Shown piece by piece: positions 54,807 through 64,000 of a stretch of 64,000 bases of DNA. The first letter of the stretch is position 1. Every line of letters starts with the position of its first letter. The notes under the pieces are model-generated. The model saw nothing but the letters and a program-made list of their open reading frames with translations, ran no database searches and was not told the DNA's origin. Source of the stretch: Branchinecta lynchi (lineage: Eukaryota; Arthropoda; Branchiopoda; Anostraca; Branchinectidae); contig JAKZAP010000003.1 in the NCBI GenBank assembly GCA_023053575.1, positions 32,928,228 to 32,992,227 on the forward strand. Direction: 5' to 3'. The position numbers were made by a program, and so were the translations under genes.

Positions 54807-54996
54807 CTGTTTGTATGATATATCAATATCACACTACTTTTAAGTTTTTCAATTTTTTTCAATCTTTCATTGACGTAAAAGTAGTTTTACTGGTTCTCGT
54901 TTATTCTGTATATAAATATTCTTTGAGCCCAAGCTGACTTTGAAACATTTATTCAAACAATGTTTACAACGGATTCGTCAGCTATGATTTTTCATC

Positions 54997-55041
54997 AGCG
55001 ATATTTCGGCCCTTCTTGGCAAGGGTCCTCGTCAGGCTGTC
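54997..55041 (-). ncRNA. Hammerhead-like ribozyme, minus-strand copy
   Basis: Same core as the plus-strand copy at 55205, read on the minus strand: CTGACGA (55035-55029), stem II, GAAA (55007-55004), TATC and GCTG. The sequence of the two arms is almost identical through this region. Confidence 0.65.
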
Positions 55042-55204
55042 AATCTTCTGGTTCAACTTCGGGGAAGGAAACAAACCTGTAATAATCAGGTTTGTTTCCT
55101 TCCCCGAAGTTGAACCAGAAGATTGACAGCCTGACGAGGACCCTTGCCAACAAACCTGTAATATTACAGGTTTGTTTCCTTCCCCGAAGTTGAACCAAAA
55201 GATT

Positions 55205-55255
55205 GACAGCCTGACGAGGACCCTTGCCAAGAAGGGCCGAAATATCGCTGATGAA
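55205..55255 (+). ncRNA. Hammerhead-like self-cleaving ribozyme, plus-strand copy
   Basis: The invariant core boxes are in place: CTGACGA (55211-55217, CUGANGA) and GAAA (55239-55242). Between them GGACCCTTGCCAAGAAGGGCC forms stem II (GG, bulged A, CCCTT paired with AAGGGCC). TATC follows (55243-55246), giving a UH-type cleavage site after C55246, then GCTG (55247-55250) that pairs with CAGC (55207-55210) as stem I. Stem III would be minimal, as in type I hammerheads of Penelope-like elements and animal retrozymes, which usually need dimers to cleave well. The bulged A is unusual but is conserved in the distant copy at 4.41 kb. A third, truncated core sits at 55131-55149. Confidence 0.65.
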
Positions 55256-55502
55256 AAATCATAGCTGACGAATCCGTTGTAAACATTGTTTGAATAAATA
55301 AATTCTGTATATTATGACTAACACGAATCTGACATTTTTATTTCGCGTCAAAACATTTCTTTAGCTTCGCTTTTTTTAGACTTGATAAATAAAGTGTATA
55401 TTCAAAAGTTCCATCCATTTATTAGAGAATTAATTTATCATATGAATTCGTTTTTTTTATTTAACAGCCATAAGTTTTTCTATTCTTGAAACGAACGGTT
55501 TG

Positions 55503-55785
55503 TCAACAGGTTTTAGCTCTAGAAGCTTTTTGAAAATAGTTACTACTGCTCTTCAATATGATTGATATGGATTTGTTGTCAGCAATCTTTGCTTCAATTA
55601 TATATTTATGGGTGTGTTGACCAAGAAGCTTTTTTTCATAATCTAAAAGATTTGTAATTAACGTTGCTAAATTAACAGCATAATTTTTGTTTCTAGGGTT
55701 TTGAACATTTGTTATCAGTAGTATAAGAATGCTGAAGCTAGAGCAAACCCATCCCAATAAAATAAACCCATAATTACATGAAATT
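55503..55785 (-). pseudogene. Polinton small membrane-protein remnant, left arm
   Basis: Two overlapping minus frames: MGLFYWDGFALASAFLYY then stop, and, shifted, a frame with FSILILLITNVQNPRNKNYA and LLDYEKKLLGQHTHKY. It looks like a short N-terminal membrane segment followed by a soluble tail, now frameshifted in both arms (partner 57941-58170). The function in the family is unknown to me. The same lesion near the start in both arms predates the inversion-duplication. Confidence 0.45.
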
Positions 55786-55965
55786 TACCAATTTTAACAT
55801 ATTATATATCAAATTCACCCTTTTTTCCAAAAAAAAATCCAATTTCCTAATTAGAAAATAAAGGTCTCCAGAAATGAACATATTACCCTTTAATCTCAAT
55901 AACCTATTGATATAGATGCTATAAAAAATAACGATATCCTATACACTACTACTGAGTAAACAGTT

Positions 55966-56445
55966 CTAAATCCAAATATGTTTCTTTGGTTCTGTTCCGG
56001 TTCTGTATTCCGGTTCTGTATTCGGAACAAATGTCCAAATTACGTCTGATTTACTTTTGTTTACTATAGAACTGTTTACAAGAGAGCAGTGAATTTGAAT
56101 TTTATCTACGCCTCTTGTAATATTTGGAAGCTTTGTACCTTCATTGATTTTCCTAGAAATCTCAATTTCCTTCTCAAATCCTAAAATCTGATACAAGTCG
56201 CTAATAAATCTGTATTTTTCTTGTAATAAGATTACAAATCTCATAGATGCCGGATTTGATGAAATTACAACAGGACATTTATCTTTTGAAGTATCAGAGT
56301 ACTGACAGAAAAAATAATTAAAACAATCATCATTGTGCATCCCATTAGGAATTGTAACATTAACCCACTCCTCCTCTTCAGATTTCCTATACTGAAATTT
56401 ATTATTTTCAAATTTATCACTTATAGTATACCGCGAATAACACAA
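55966..56445 (-). pseudogene. Polinton structural-type protein fragment
   Basis: A 159-residue minus frame. The phrase LPNITRGVDKIQIHCSLVNS with IVNKSKSDVIWTFVP is typical of a conserved Polinton/virus-like protein of animals with a jelly-roll-like capsid role (minor capsid or penton assignment is inference). The N-terminal part has TIPNGMHNDDCFNYFF and an aromatic-rich CYSRYTISDKFENNKFQYRK start. The C-terminal end is repetitive (TEPEYRTGTEP) and then enters the left-arm repeat, so the native C-terminus is lost. No intact start context upstream. An incomplete fragment. Confidence 0.55.
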
Positions 56446-56559
56446 AGTGCATTGATTGAAACCTATTTCCTAATCGCAATGACGATTCAAATCGATTGGT
56501 TGACAAAATGTTGTATCAATGCTACTTTCATTACCTTCAATGCTTAATAACACCATTTA

Positions 56560-56817
56560 TTAGAAATAGTTTTTATACAATAAATTATTATGTTTCTTTG
56601 TATAAATTTTATTTCGTAGAAAGGAATTCCTAATATAAATCGCCCCATTCCTAACCTCATCAGTTGTATTCCCGTTTACTCTACTACCTATCAAATTGTA
56701 CAATTTCTTATTCATTTCATCCTGATTCATATAGATACCAGTTCCTTGTTGTTTGACTAATGACATATTAGATTGAACAGCTTTTAACCTATTCTTGTAT
56801 TCTTTTATATTCCACAT
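56560..56817 (-). pseudogene. Unrecognised Polinton frame
   Basis: An 85-residue minus frame, Lys/Asn-rich, reading EYKNRLKAVQSNMSLVKQQG then a stretch ending in KKHNNLLYKNYF. It lies between the minor structural fragment and the capsid fragment, in the minus direction. I do not recognise it; the composition suits a small Polinton protein. Could be fortuitous. Confidence 0.3.
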
Positions 56818-56852
56818 CCTGGAAGATCCCTCTTGTAGCTCCTAGTATTGAA

Positions 56853-57405
56853 ATGATGAGTGAAATGGAAAAGGGATTGGCAAAGGATAGAAAGCATAAT
56901 CTGATGTGGGAGGCATGTAATACTTATGTAAGCGATGTTCTTCGAAATAAGGAACACACGTGGAAAGTTATTTCTGAGAGAAACAATCCGACAAAAGTAG
57001 TTGTAATGTTACAGAAAAATGAAAAGCATAACAACCAATTAATGAATAATATGGTGTCTGATCATATGAATTTAACAGACATAGAACTTAGAATTAATGG
57101 TGATAAATATCCTGAAGAATCACTCAAATGTGACTTTAGCGATGAGAAATACAAAAACTCTACAATAGATTCATACAGTGTATTCACTATTCTGTTTCGA
57201 CGTTTCCAAACACGAATCAAGTATATATAATGGGACAACTGCTGATATTGAAATAAGTTTAACATTGAAAAACGCTCAACCTTTACCGTATAATGTTTGC
57301 TGTGTTCTATACTATGAAAGAAAAGCTACATTAGATATGATCAATAAAACTATGTATTTGAGTTTGTGGTTTGGATTTTTATTTAATAAAATCTTCCGTC
57401 CACAA
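56853..57405 (+). pseudogene. Polinton double jelly-roll major capsid protein, C-terminal part, frameshifted
   Basis: The first frame (56853-57230) reads WKVISERNNPTKVVVMLQKN, then MNLTDIELRINGDKYPEESL and KCDFSDEKY, matching the double jelly-roll capsid proteins of Polinton-like elements (the family's 'N...ElflNg..YP...l..df....y' segment). A second frame from about 57178 carries FCFDVSKHESSI, GTTADIEISLTLKNAQPLP and YNVCCVLYYERKA, which is the next conserved segment ('D.S.q......g..di.i........p....a...l..dr'). The reading frame changes near 57.19 kb. The N-terminal half of the capsid protein is not in the window. Defective. Confidence 0.65.
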
Positions 57406-57497
57406 AGGAAGTCTTGAATACAGTCAGAATAAACAAATACAATGAGACAATAAAAAAAGAAGCATTCGTATTAGGAAAGAAATATACTGTATAAAAA

Positions 57498-57701
57498 ATG
57501 AGAATTGCTGAAACAAAATATGGTGATAAGTTGGTTGTAGTATTAACTCATAATGACAAACCATGTGATTTGTTTATAACTCAGAAATATAATGCTATTG
57601 CTAACCAATTACTTTTAAAGAAAAATTTAGTTTTGCAACCGAATGGACGGAAAAACAAGAACAAAGACACATATTTGGATCTAGAACTGTTTACTCAGTA
57701 G
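57498..57701 (+). pseudogene. Polinton protein fragment, unknown role
   Basis: A 67-residue plus frame: MRIAETKYGDKLVVVLTHND, then DLFITQKYNAIANQLL and a Lys/Asn-rich tail. The KYG.k.vv.l....cdlFi...Y pattern is familiar from small proteins of animal Polintons. It ends with DLELFTQ at a stop inside the inverted-arm boundary. Probably a truncated gene start joined to arm sequence. Function unknown. Confidence 0.4.
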
Positions 57702-57940
57702 TAGTGTATAGGATACCGTTATTTTTTATTGTATATATATCAATAGATTATTGAGATTAAAGGGTAATATGTTCATTTCTGGAGACCTTTATTTTCTAAT
57801 TAGGAAATTGGGATACATCTAAGGCGTATTCTCACCGTTCCCCGAGGACTCCGCTTGAGGAGTCCCCGCGTTTGGATTTTTTTTTAAAAAGGGGTGAATT
57901 TGGTATATAATAAGTTAAAATTGGTAAATTTCATGTAATT

Positions 57941-58170
57941 ATGGGTTTATTTTATTGGGGTGGGTTTGGTCTAGCTTTGGCGTTCTTATACTACTGAAAA
58001 CAAATGTTCAAAACCCTAGAAACAAAAATTATGCTGTCAATTTAGCAACGTTAACTACGAATCTTTTAGATTATGACAAAAAGCTTCTTGGTCAACACAC
58101 CCATAACAATATGATTGAAGTAAAGATTGCTGACCAACAAATCCATATCAATGATATTGAAGAGCAGTAG
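57941..58170 (+). pseudogene. Polinton small membrane-protein remnant, right arm
   Basis: Partner of 55503-55785. One frame from 57941 gives a short hydrophobic peptide (MGLFYWGGFGLALAFLYY) then a stop; a second frame from 57955 gives NPRNKNYAVNLATLTTNLLD and KKLLGQHTHNN. Upstream, 57825-57870 has an extra G/C-rich hairpin (GAGGACTCCGCTTGAGGAGT) that is absent from the left arm. Confidence 0.45.
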
Positions 58171-58504
58171 TAAATATTTTAAAAAGGCTTCTAGAGCTAA
58201 AACCTGTTGACAAACCGTTCGTTTCAAGAATAGAAAAACTTATGGCTGTTAAATAAACAAAAAGAATTTATAAGATAAATTAATTCTCTAATAAATGGAT
58301 GGGACTTTTGAATATACACTTTATTTATCAAGTCTAAAAAAAGCGAAACTAAAGAAATGTTTTGACGCGAAATAAAAATGTCAGATTCGTGTTTGTCATA
58401 ATTTACAGAATGAACGAGAACCAGTAAAACTACTTCTGCGTCAATGAAAGATTGATAAAATTGAAAAACTTAAAAGTAGTGTGATATTGATATATCATAC
58501 AAAC

Positions 58505-59110
58505 AGATGAGGGAAGCGATTTAAAAAGGTGGATTACTTCCATTTTTAATACCACTAGCAATTACACTTGGCAAGGCTGCTTTAACAAGCGGAGTTGCTG
58601 GTAAGAAAATAGCGGATAAAATAACCAACACAGGTGGAGCGCTAAAACTTCCTGGAACACAAAGAGTTGTGGGAAATGTTGTACGTGGTAGACCTAAGAA
58701 GGAACCCATTCAAAAAACGGGGGAATCCAGAAAGAAGCAAAAGTAAAGTAGGACCTATAACTAACTTTGATATTATGGATGAACTAGGAAATCTGCCGCA
58801 TTCTAGAGGTGTTTTCTCTATTGATACGCTACCCAAACAGATAAACAGTATAGAATGTGGTGTAGTTAATTATGATAAACGTGGAATGCCTGGAACTCAC
58901 TGGGTTGCTTGTTATAATCTATCTGATTGTCCCTACGTAGAATTTTTCGTTTCTTTCGGTATTCCACGAGGAAAAGAAATAATTAAATATCTAAAAACTT
59001 CAAAGAAAAAAATATCTTATGAAAGTCTCGCAATTCAAAATCTTAAACTGTGGATTTCATTGCATGTACTACATTAAACACCGAATGACCTCTCTTGGTA
59101 GAAAATAAAT
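58505..59110 (+). pseudogene. Polinton PX-like and adenain-type cysteine protease region, right arm
   Basis: Begins with ATG at 58508 but has a stop five codons later; the hydrophobic segment GGLLPFLIPLAITLGKAALT follows, lacking about 18 bp relative to the left arm. A frameshift near 58710 leads to NFDIMDELGNLPHSRGVF and then a protease-like part with NSIECGVVNYDKRGMPGTHW (the His of the catalytic set) and VEFFVSFGIPRGKEI. Related proteases have FDSFG at that point, so the acidic residue appears replaced by Val. The region expected to carry the catalytic Cys is in a different frame near 59.05 kb. The enzyme in active relatives matures the virion proteins. This copy is inactive. Confidence 0.65.
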
Positions 59111-59177
59111 TTCATTTATAATTTTTTTTTATAATAAATGGAGATTTATTGTCTGAAATGTAGAGAGATAATTTTCC

Positions 59178-60562
59178 CGGAAATGCTCGGACTCGAGTGA
59201 AAATTGATATGTTGGACAAACACATGCCATTGATATCCCATTCCTAGATTCAAACCGCATATTTTTCCACTTTGGGTAATATTAAGGGGGTTGTTTCGTG
59301 ACTTTTTCCTTAGTTTCTTGTGCGCCAACTACTCATCACAATTGGCATATGAGCTCGTGTCCCTTGTTTTCATTAGCACCTGAGGCCTTTCAACCTGAAG
59401 ATGTCCTTCTAGCGGATTCCCCAGCCGCCCCCCCCCCCCACTTTTGTTGCACTGAGCGATACTTGAGAAATTCCCCCTACAAATGTTAACGATGACATTT
59501 AATATATACTTGTTCTTACTTATTTGTTCAGACAATCTTTTGGACTTACTTACTTTGAATTTAGTTTGCTTTAATTGTTCTTAAAAATGCATGTCAAAAT
59601 TAGTTAGGTTTTGGTAGTTTATGTACAAACTCAAAGAGTAGCAGCCACATAAAACAAAACAAAAATCTGACTTTCGGTCAGCAAATGAAACTTGAAAATG
59701 CTTTGTCAGACTAGTTTCACAGAGCTCAAATTCGGAAATTAAAAAGACATGAATTTAATGGCAGCTGTATGTGCAAAAAAATTGCAATGCTAAGTTTCTT
59801 TATCAGTAACCAGGAGCACAACTTTTCCAGTTGTTAGTTGACCCTGGTCTGTGAAATGAAAACGCCAGTATTCCTAGTTCTTCTCGTTTTATACTGCTGC
59901 TATGCAGCCCGGATTCAACGCTCGAACCCAAGACACGACAAGCTGGCTTTAGCTGTTGAGGAGAATCGTACCAGGCATGTGCCACTCTTTCAAGAAATTC
60001 TACATGCCGTGAATTCCAGACCCGAACAAAAATCTCTATCGGTTGAAGCACAACCCAACGAAACACCAAATGTTCTGAGGACGGAAGTGATCGATGAATT
60101 GGTTCGTATTTGTCTAGTGGCTGGACTGTGTGTCTTTTTGGGTTAGATCGCGGAAAATAGACTGGTGATGTCAATATCAGTTTATCTCGCTTCATTTAAA
60201 ATCAATATAACTTGTATATCTGTTTGGCATTCAGCCATTAAGATCTCGAGCATGAAATATTAAACTCTGGTGCAGTTATAACTAAACTAATCAACACAAT
60301 TTGGGAATCATGACAGCATTGTCGTGTCTCACGACCTTAAGTGACTCCTACAGACGAATTTCTACCGTCTATTAAATATAGCCTACATCTTTCACATGCA
60401 AATTCAAAAAGCTGTTTGGCCAATGGTACTTTTTCATGTTGGGCAAGTCCCATGACAATACTCCGAAGCACGCGAGTTAACCTAGGCAAGACCAAGAATG
60501 TCACCCGAACGAATCTTCAAACTTGATTCAAATCCTATTCCAATCAATCAACAACGTTTGTT
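59178..60562 (+). repeat. Segmental duplication, copy 2 (uninterrupted)
   Basis: Direct copy of 8766-10014 plus 13009-13153. It starts ATGCTCGGACTCGAGTG just after the Polinton and ends CAATCAATCAACAACG. It preserves the site into which family B inserted in copy 1. Confidence 0.85.
59856..60146 (+). CDS. Small predicted secreted peptide, paralogue 2
   Basis: Paralogue of the ORF at 9462-9770 and likewise unrecognised. MKTPVFLVLLVLYCCYAARI is a signal peptide; the mature part (about 75 residues) keeps DKLALAVEENR, PEQKSLSVEAQPNETP and VLRTEVID and ends LVAGLCVFLG. I start it at 59856 rather than at the upstream in-frame ATG (59838) for the same reason as in paralogue 1. Substitutions between the copies change amino acids freely outside the signal peptide but do not introduce stops. 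A following frame at 60341-60526 (TDEFLPSIKYSLHLSHAN) matches copy 1 and might be a second exon behind CTCCTACAG. Where the gene is expressed or what the peptide does cannot be told from sequence. Confidence 0.5.
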   Translation: MKTPVFLVLLVLYCCYAARIQRSNPRHDKLALAVEENRTRHVPLFQEILHAVNSRPEQKSLSVEAQPNETPNVLRTEVIDELVRICLVAGLCVFLG

Positions 60563-60829
60563 GCGTTTTGTTTTCGAATATAATAATTGTATAGGTAGGA
60601 CTTATTCTTCTTTGTTGTACTGTTTCGCTAAATGGGTTAGGAAATTTTATTTTAGTAAAGTAGTAACCTAAGCCTACTGCAGACCTACTAAAATGACTAC
60701 TGTTGGGACCCAAGCACTTTGGTTTCTTTTTTTGGTGATTCAGATGCTCATCAATCTACCGGTCACGACTGCTCTAGGGGCTACTCTAAATGTGTGTTCC
60801 CTCTTAAACAAGATAATAGTTACGTTTTT
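60563..60829. other. No gene seen
   Basis: Unique sequence after the duplication. A 61-aa frame at 60719 has no support. Confidence 0.4.
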
Positions 60830-61165
60830 GCAGATACCATTGTATCTGTTACCACGATAACTGGATTTGCAATTAGTCGTTTCTGCAGTAACCGTGGTAT
60901 CTGATGTACGGTTACCGAAATTGCGGTTTTCGAAGTCATCCCAAAAGAAAAACTGATATCCAGTTACATCACTAGGTGCTAAACTTCTTTTCAATTTGAC
61001 AAAATATGATGAAAGTGGGACGACTTTTCAGATACCACGACAACTGGCCAGATGCCACGTCAAAAACACTTTTTGACCGTGGCATCACATACCACGATAA
61101 CTGCAAAAACGACTTTGGACCATGGTACCAGATACCATGGTATCTGCAAAAACACAACTAATGCC
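60830..61165. repeat. Palindrome-rich repeat, family G, copy 2
   Basis: Repeated GATACCATTGTATCTG, ACCGTGGTATCTG, CAGATACCACGACAACTGG and ATGGTACCAGATACCATGGT segments. The last ~135 bp match 40409-40545. Strong local hairpins are expected. Confidence 0.7.
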
Positions 61166-62626
61166 AGAACAAAGACAGTGATCAATGCTGAATAACTAGC
61201 CTTTGGAAAGCAAGGGATAGTAGGATGTTGTTTCAGTTCACAGCCTCTATTTTCAGTGGTACTCCACAAAAGTTTCAACCTAGGGCATAGATTGGTTGTC
61301 TAAGAGAGTAAAATGTTCTGTAATTTTTCAACATTTAATTTATTTCTTATTCTATTTCTTAAATAATTTTTTTTTGTGGTTTCTTACTGAATTTTTTTAT
61401 TTCTTGTAGATCCGATTCTACTTTTCAGTATTTGAGGAAAAGTGCTCGATGAATTCAGAATCTGAGAAAAAGTGCTCGATGAACACTGCAGGCAGTTATA
61501 CTGTTTTGTATCAGCCTCTCTGGAGGATCATACGAGGTCGTAACAACCTGAACAAAAGTAATTGTCATAAAATATCTTCCTGTGGGTAGGAAGATGTGCA
61601 TTACATACCTCTTCGAGAAAAGCTATTATAGTTTTAATATTTTCTATTTTATTTCGCCTAACGCCAAACATACGATATTCAAGTTCACTCTGGATCTGAA
61701 ATTTTCTGCAGATAATGGGGCACTGAAAACATTAATCCAAGTATGGAAACTACAGATAGTGCCATATACTAGGGAGTACTACGCGAATCTTCCAAGTAGG
61801 CTACTTCAGTCCAATCAAACTAGCCACACAGAGGATGGTGTACATAATTTAACCAAAAAATGAATTAACCCTTGTTATGTGTACTCTATTTAAGTTGGTA
61901 TATCGCATTATCTGGTGTTTTATGTTTTAACTTGGGCAACCCATACCACTCCTATACTTAAACCCTCCGTAAAAGTTATACCACCCCACCGTATGCACTT
62001 CATCTTCCCCATCCTTCCGAATGCCGTATCAGCCACTTTCTGAAAATTTATATTGACTTTAACCTCTCCCATCGCTAGGCGGTCCGATACCGTTTTTTAT
62101 CCACCTATCGGCTACGGTACTATTTTAAATTTCCAGTCGTGGATTAGAGTTTTACACTGTATGATCTGCAGAAAGTACTCATCTCTAAATCATCTCTATA
62201 AAGACTTTCTATAACGGTAATCCCTACTGAGTTCTTGATTCTTCCAACCAAATCCAAGACGAACTTACGGTTTAGCACCGAAGCAACATACCATTTGGCT
62301 TATACCCTCCCCCCTCCGTTAAAGTTCAAACAAGGATAGGCCCACCTTCAGAAAATACCACATCACATGGGGCAGGAAATCTGATCGTACCCGATGAAAA
62401 ATTATCTCCAAATAGATAATGCAGTATGAAGTTGTACGAAAAAGTAGCATGCAGTATGTACTGATGCTACTACATGCTTCTATGTCAAGATTATCGTGTT
62501 ACTGCGTTCTACTGCTTAAGATTATCCGACGCTAAACGCAGTTATATGAAAGTAGTCTGTAAGTCGCTGCAGAGTGGCACATACGATTCGTTACTACTTC
62601 ATAGCACCATATTTTTTGGAGCTATA
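61166..62626. other. No supported gene
   Basis: AAAAAGTGCTCGATGAA occurs twice near 61.44-61.49 kb. A 93-aa frame at 61582-61863 has no recognisable feature. AGTAGCATGCAGTATGTACT and related phrases repeat weakly near 62.44 kb. Nothing else supported. Confidence 0.4.
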
Positions 62627-62837
62627 GCAGTATGAGCGGTATTCCGTGGTAATGCATATAATTCGTTAAACTATATACACCTGCATACGACTGTCCAAGT
62701 TTGATTCGATTTCGCATGGAAGTAGTTTGAGTTACGCCGTGATCCTACAAATAAAAGTTGCATGTAGCAGTCTGAGTGACATTCCATGATAATACGAATA
62801 ATTTGTTTAACTATATACACCTGTATGAGACTGTCTG
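62627..62837 (+). repeat. Two-copy diverged 141-bp repeat
   Basis: GCAGTATGAGCGGTATTCCG (62627) and GCAGTCTGAGTGACATTCCA (62768) open two copies, each followed by AACTATATACACCTG and GACTGTC. Confidence 0.75.
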
Positions 62838-63394
62838 TCAGAATCGTAACAAACCTAGATATGCTAGAAATTCATCACTGCCTTCCACTTTTTTTCAAAT
62901 GCCTTTTTTCTGTAAAGTTCGAAATATTTCCTACGTCGTTTCCGTAATTAAACTCTCTTATCTTATACTAAAGCATTACCACGCAAATTTTGAGAGTGCC
63001 CTTAACCGGTACATTTTTTAAGAAAGTTTGTTTCATCACGAATAATGCAATCAGCAAAATCTATTCAAAGCCGGTTATGCGACTTAACATGGATAGGAAC
63101 AGAAGGTGAAGGTAGTAAAACAGTACATCAGGTAAAAATGGTGCAAGTATGATTTTAAAACAACGTACCCAGTTACTGGACTAATGCGGCGCTAGTCACG
63201 CTACCAAGCTTCCTGACAGTTCCAGGACTGACCCCTCCAACTAGCACAGAACTGAGTGGATCCGATCTTGAACTATAAATGGTATTAATGACCTGCCGGC
63301 AAAACCCGACGGTTAATTATTTTATTAACGACTACTATTTAGCAGCTGTAGGGGTAGCTAGAAATTGTAATGAGAACAAACAGCATTGAAATCG
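62838..63394. other. No gene seen
   Basis: Unique-looking sequence up to the MITE. No ORF, RNA gene or repeat that I can support. Confidence 0.4.
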
Positions 63395-63789
63395 TAGTGG
63401 TTCCCTAACGGGGGTACGCGTACCCAAAGGGGCACGCGAGACCCTCGAAAGGGGTACGCGAAGGTCCCAAATTAGTGAATTCGAAAGTGTCTGCTTTCGT
63501 CAAGAAGTTAGAGTTAAGTAGCAAAGAAACAGCACAAGTGTCTTTGTGATCCTGGACCAGTTTACGGACGAGAATGAAATTGACAACCTCGCAGCCTCAA
63601 GTATCCCATTTATTTGTATATATATTTTTACACATTAATCCATTTATGACAATAAAAGACGTCTTTTTGGCCTTCTGATCTTGACAGATCTTAGTAGAAC
63701 AGTAGAAAAATGATTCTTCAAAAATGGGTACGCAAGCTTTTTGAACCTTAATAAGGGGTACGCGATACGGAAAAGGTTGGGAATCACTG
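63395..63789. mobile_element. hAT-like MITE
   Basis: Imperfect terminal inverted repeats: left TAGTGGTTCCCTAACGGGGG, right (reverse complement) CAGTGATTCCCAACC, with GGGGTACGCG repeats near both ends. This TAGTG/CAGTG-GTTCCCAA...GGGGTACGCG style is common in hAT non-autonomous elements. No clear 8-bp target duplication survives. The 101-aa minus frame across it is not a gene. Confidence 0.7.
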
Positions 63790-64000
63790 GTATAGAGTAC
63801 AGACGCAGTGAGCCCGAAACAGATTTTCCACTCGGTACTTCCACCCCTCCTGATTTCTCGTGAGATCTCCCGACTTTTTTGGAAATATTCCTACCAAAAT
63901 TGTCTCCTGATAATCCCCCGATTTTTGTAATCCTGTCAAAATGACACAAAAGTTACAAATCTTGAATCCGAAATCGGGTTTAAACCAAAATCTTAAAAAA
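63790..64000. other. No gene seen
   Basis: Window end; AT-rich sequence without a supported feature. Confidence 0.4.

Larger units (their letters stand above)
54911..55301. mobile_element. Palindromic hammerhead-ribozyme element (copy E2)
   Basis: A ~390-bp insertion in the left Polinton arm. The uninterrupted right arm (near 58.40 kb) shows the empty site. ATTCTGTATAT stands at both edges (from 54903 and from 55302), an 8-11 bp target duplication. The structure is the end motif GAGCCCAAGCTGACTTTGAA, an inverted arm (54943-55083), a truncated direct arm (55085-55149), a CCTGTAATATTACAGG joint and a full direct arm (55163-55300). Each full arm has a hammerhead core. An imprecise duplication length plus head-to-head dimer structure resembles Penelope-like or retrozyme elements; the class is inference. 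Confidence 0.75.
54339..59106. mobile_element. Rearranged Polinton/Maverick remnant with inverted arms
   Basis: A piece of a large self-synthesising DNA transposon related to adeno-like viruses. The outer arms (54339 to about 55990, and about 57650 to 59106) are inverted copies. Each carries, from outside in, protease/minor-core sequence and a short membrane-protein remnant, then ends at a CAGTAGTAGTGTATAGGAT phrase. The middle (about 55990-57650) is not palindromic and holds capsid-type gene pieces. Polymerase B, integrase, ATPase and terminal repeats are not in the window. Each arm has different lesions, so they have diverged since the inversion-duplication. An old, defective copy. Confidence 0.75.

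Overview
The window is eukaryotic, almost certainly animal, nuclear DNA. It is gene-poor, AT-leaning and crowded with microsatellites and poly-C/G runs, and it is built mostly of old, nested transposable elements. Long intact reading frames are absent; almost every recognisable protein fragment belongs to a transposon (CR1/L2-like LINEs, a Ty3/Gypsy fragment, a FLYWCH-MULE transposase, a Polinton/Maverick). The mix, together with interspersed repeats that carry internal ~138-bp tandem units (the layout of mollusc pearl or Helentron-like elements), suggests an invertebrate, perhaps a marine lophotrochozoan. The phylum is inference.

Layout. 0-6 kb: family A repeats, a broken LINE, a possible solo LTR, and a foldback element with a decayed hammerhead-like core. 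7.1-8.5 kb: a doubtful minus-strand gene remnant. 8.8-13.2 kb: first copy of a segmental duplication carrying a small secreted-peptide ORF, split by a ~3-kb family B insertion that itself contains a 1.2-kb foldback element. 13.6-31 kb: family C palindromic satellite arrays, inverted around ~28.4 kb, with family A and B copies and a LINE that duplicated 436 bp of its own ORF2 into its 3' UTR. 31.7 kb: a possible host exon. 32.9-45.1 kb: one minus-strand LINE split twice, by an 8.5-kb element between TTAA sites (in ORF2) and by a family A copy (in ORF1). 45-54 kb: Gypsy RT fragment, minisatellites, family B, family A, MULE. 54.3-59.1 kb: a rearranged Polinton whose two arms are inverted copies; the left arm alone carries a palindromic hammerhead-ribozyme element. 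59.2-60.6 kb: second copy of the secreted-peptide duplication. 60.8-64 kb: palindromic repeats and a hAT-like MITE.

The best host-gene candidates are the two paralogous signal-peptide ORFs (9.46 and 59.86 kb), followed by a possible exon at 31.7 kb. The nesting gives relative ages: the segmental duplication shows the pre-insertion site of the family B element, the right Polinton arm shows the pre-insertion site of the hammerhead element, and the split LINE dates the TTAA element and one family A copy as younger than the LINE. All calls are from reading the sequence; no search was run.
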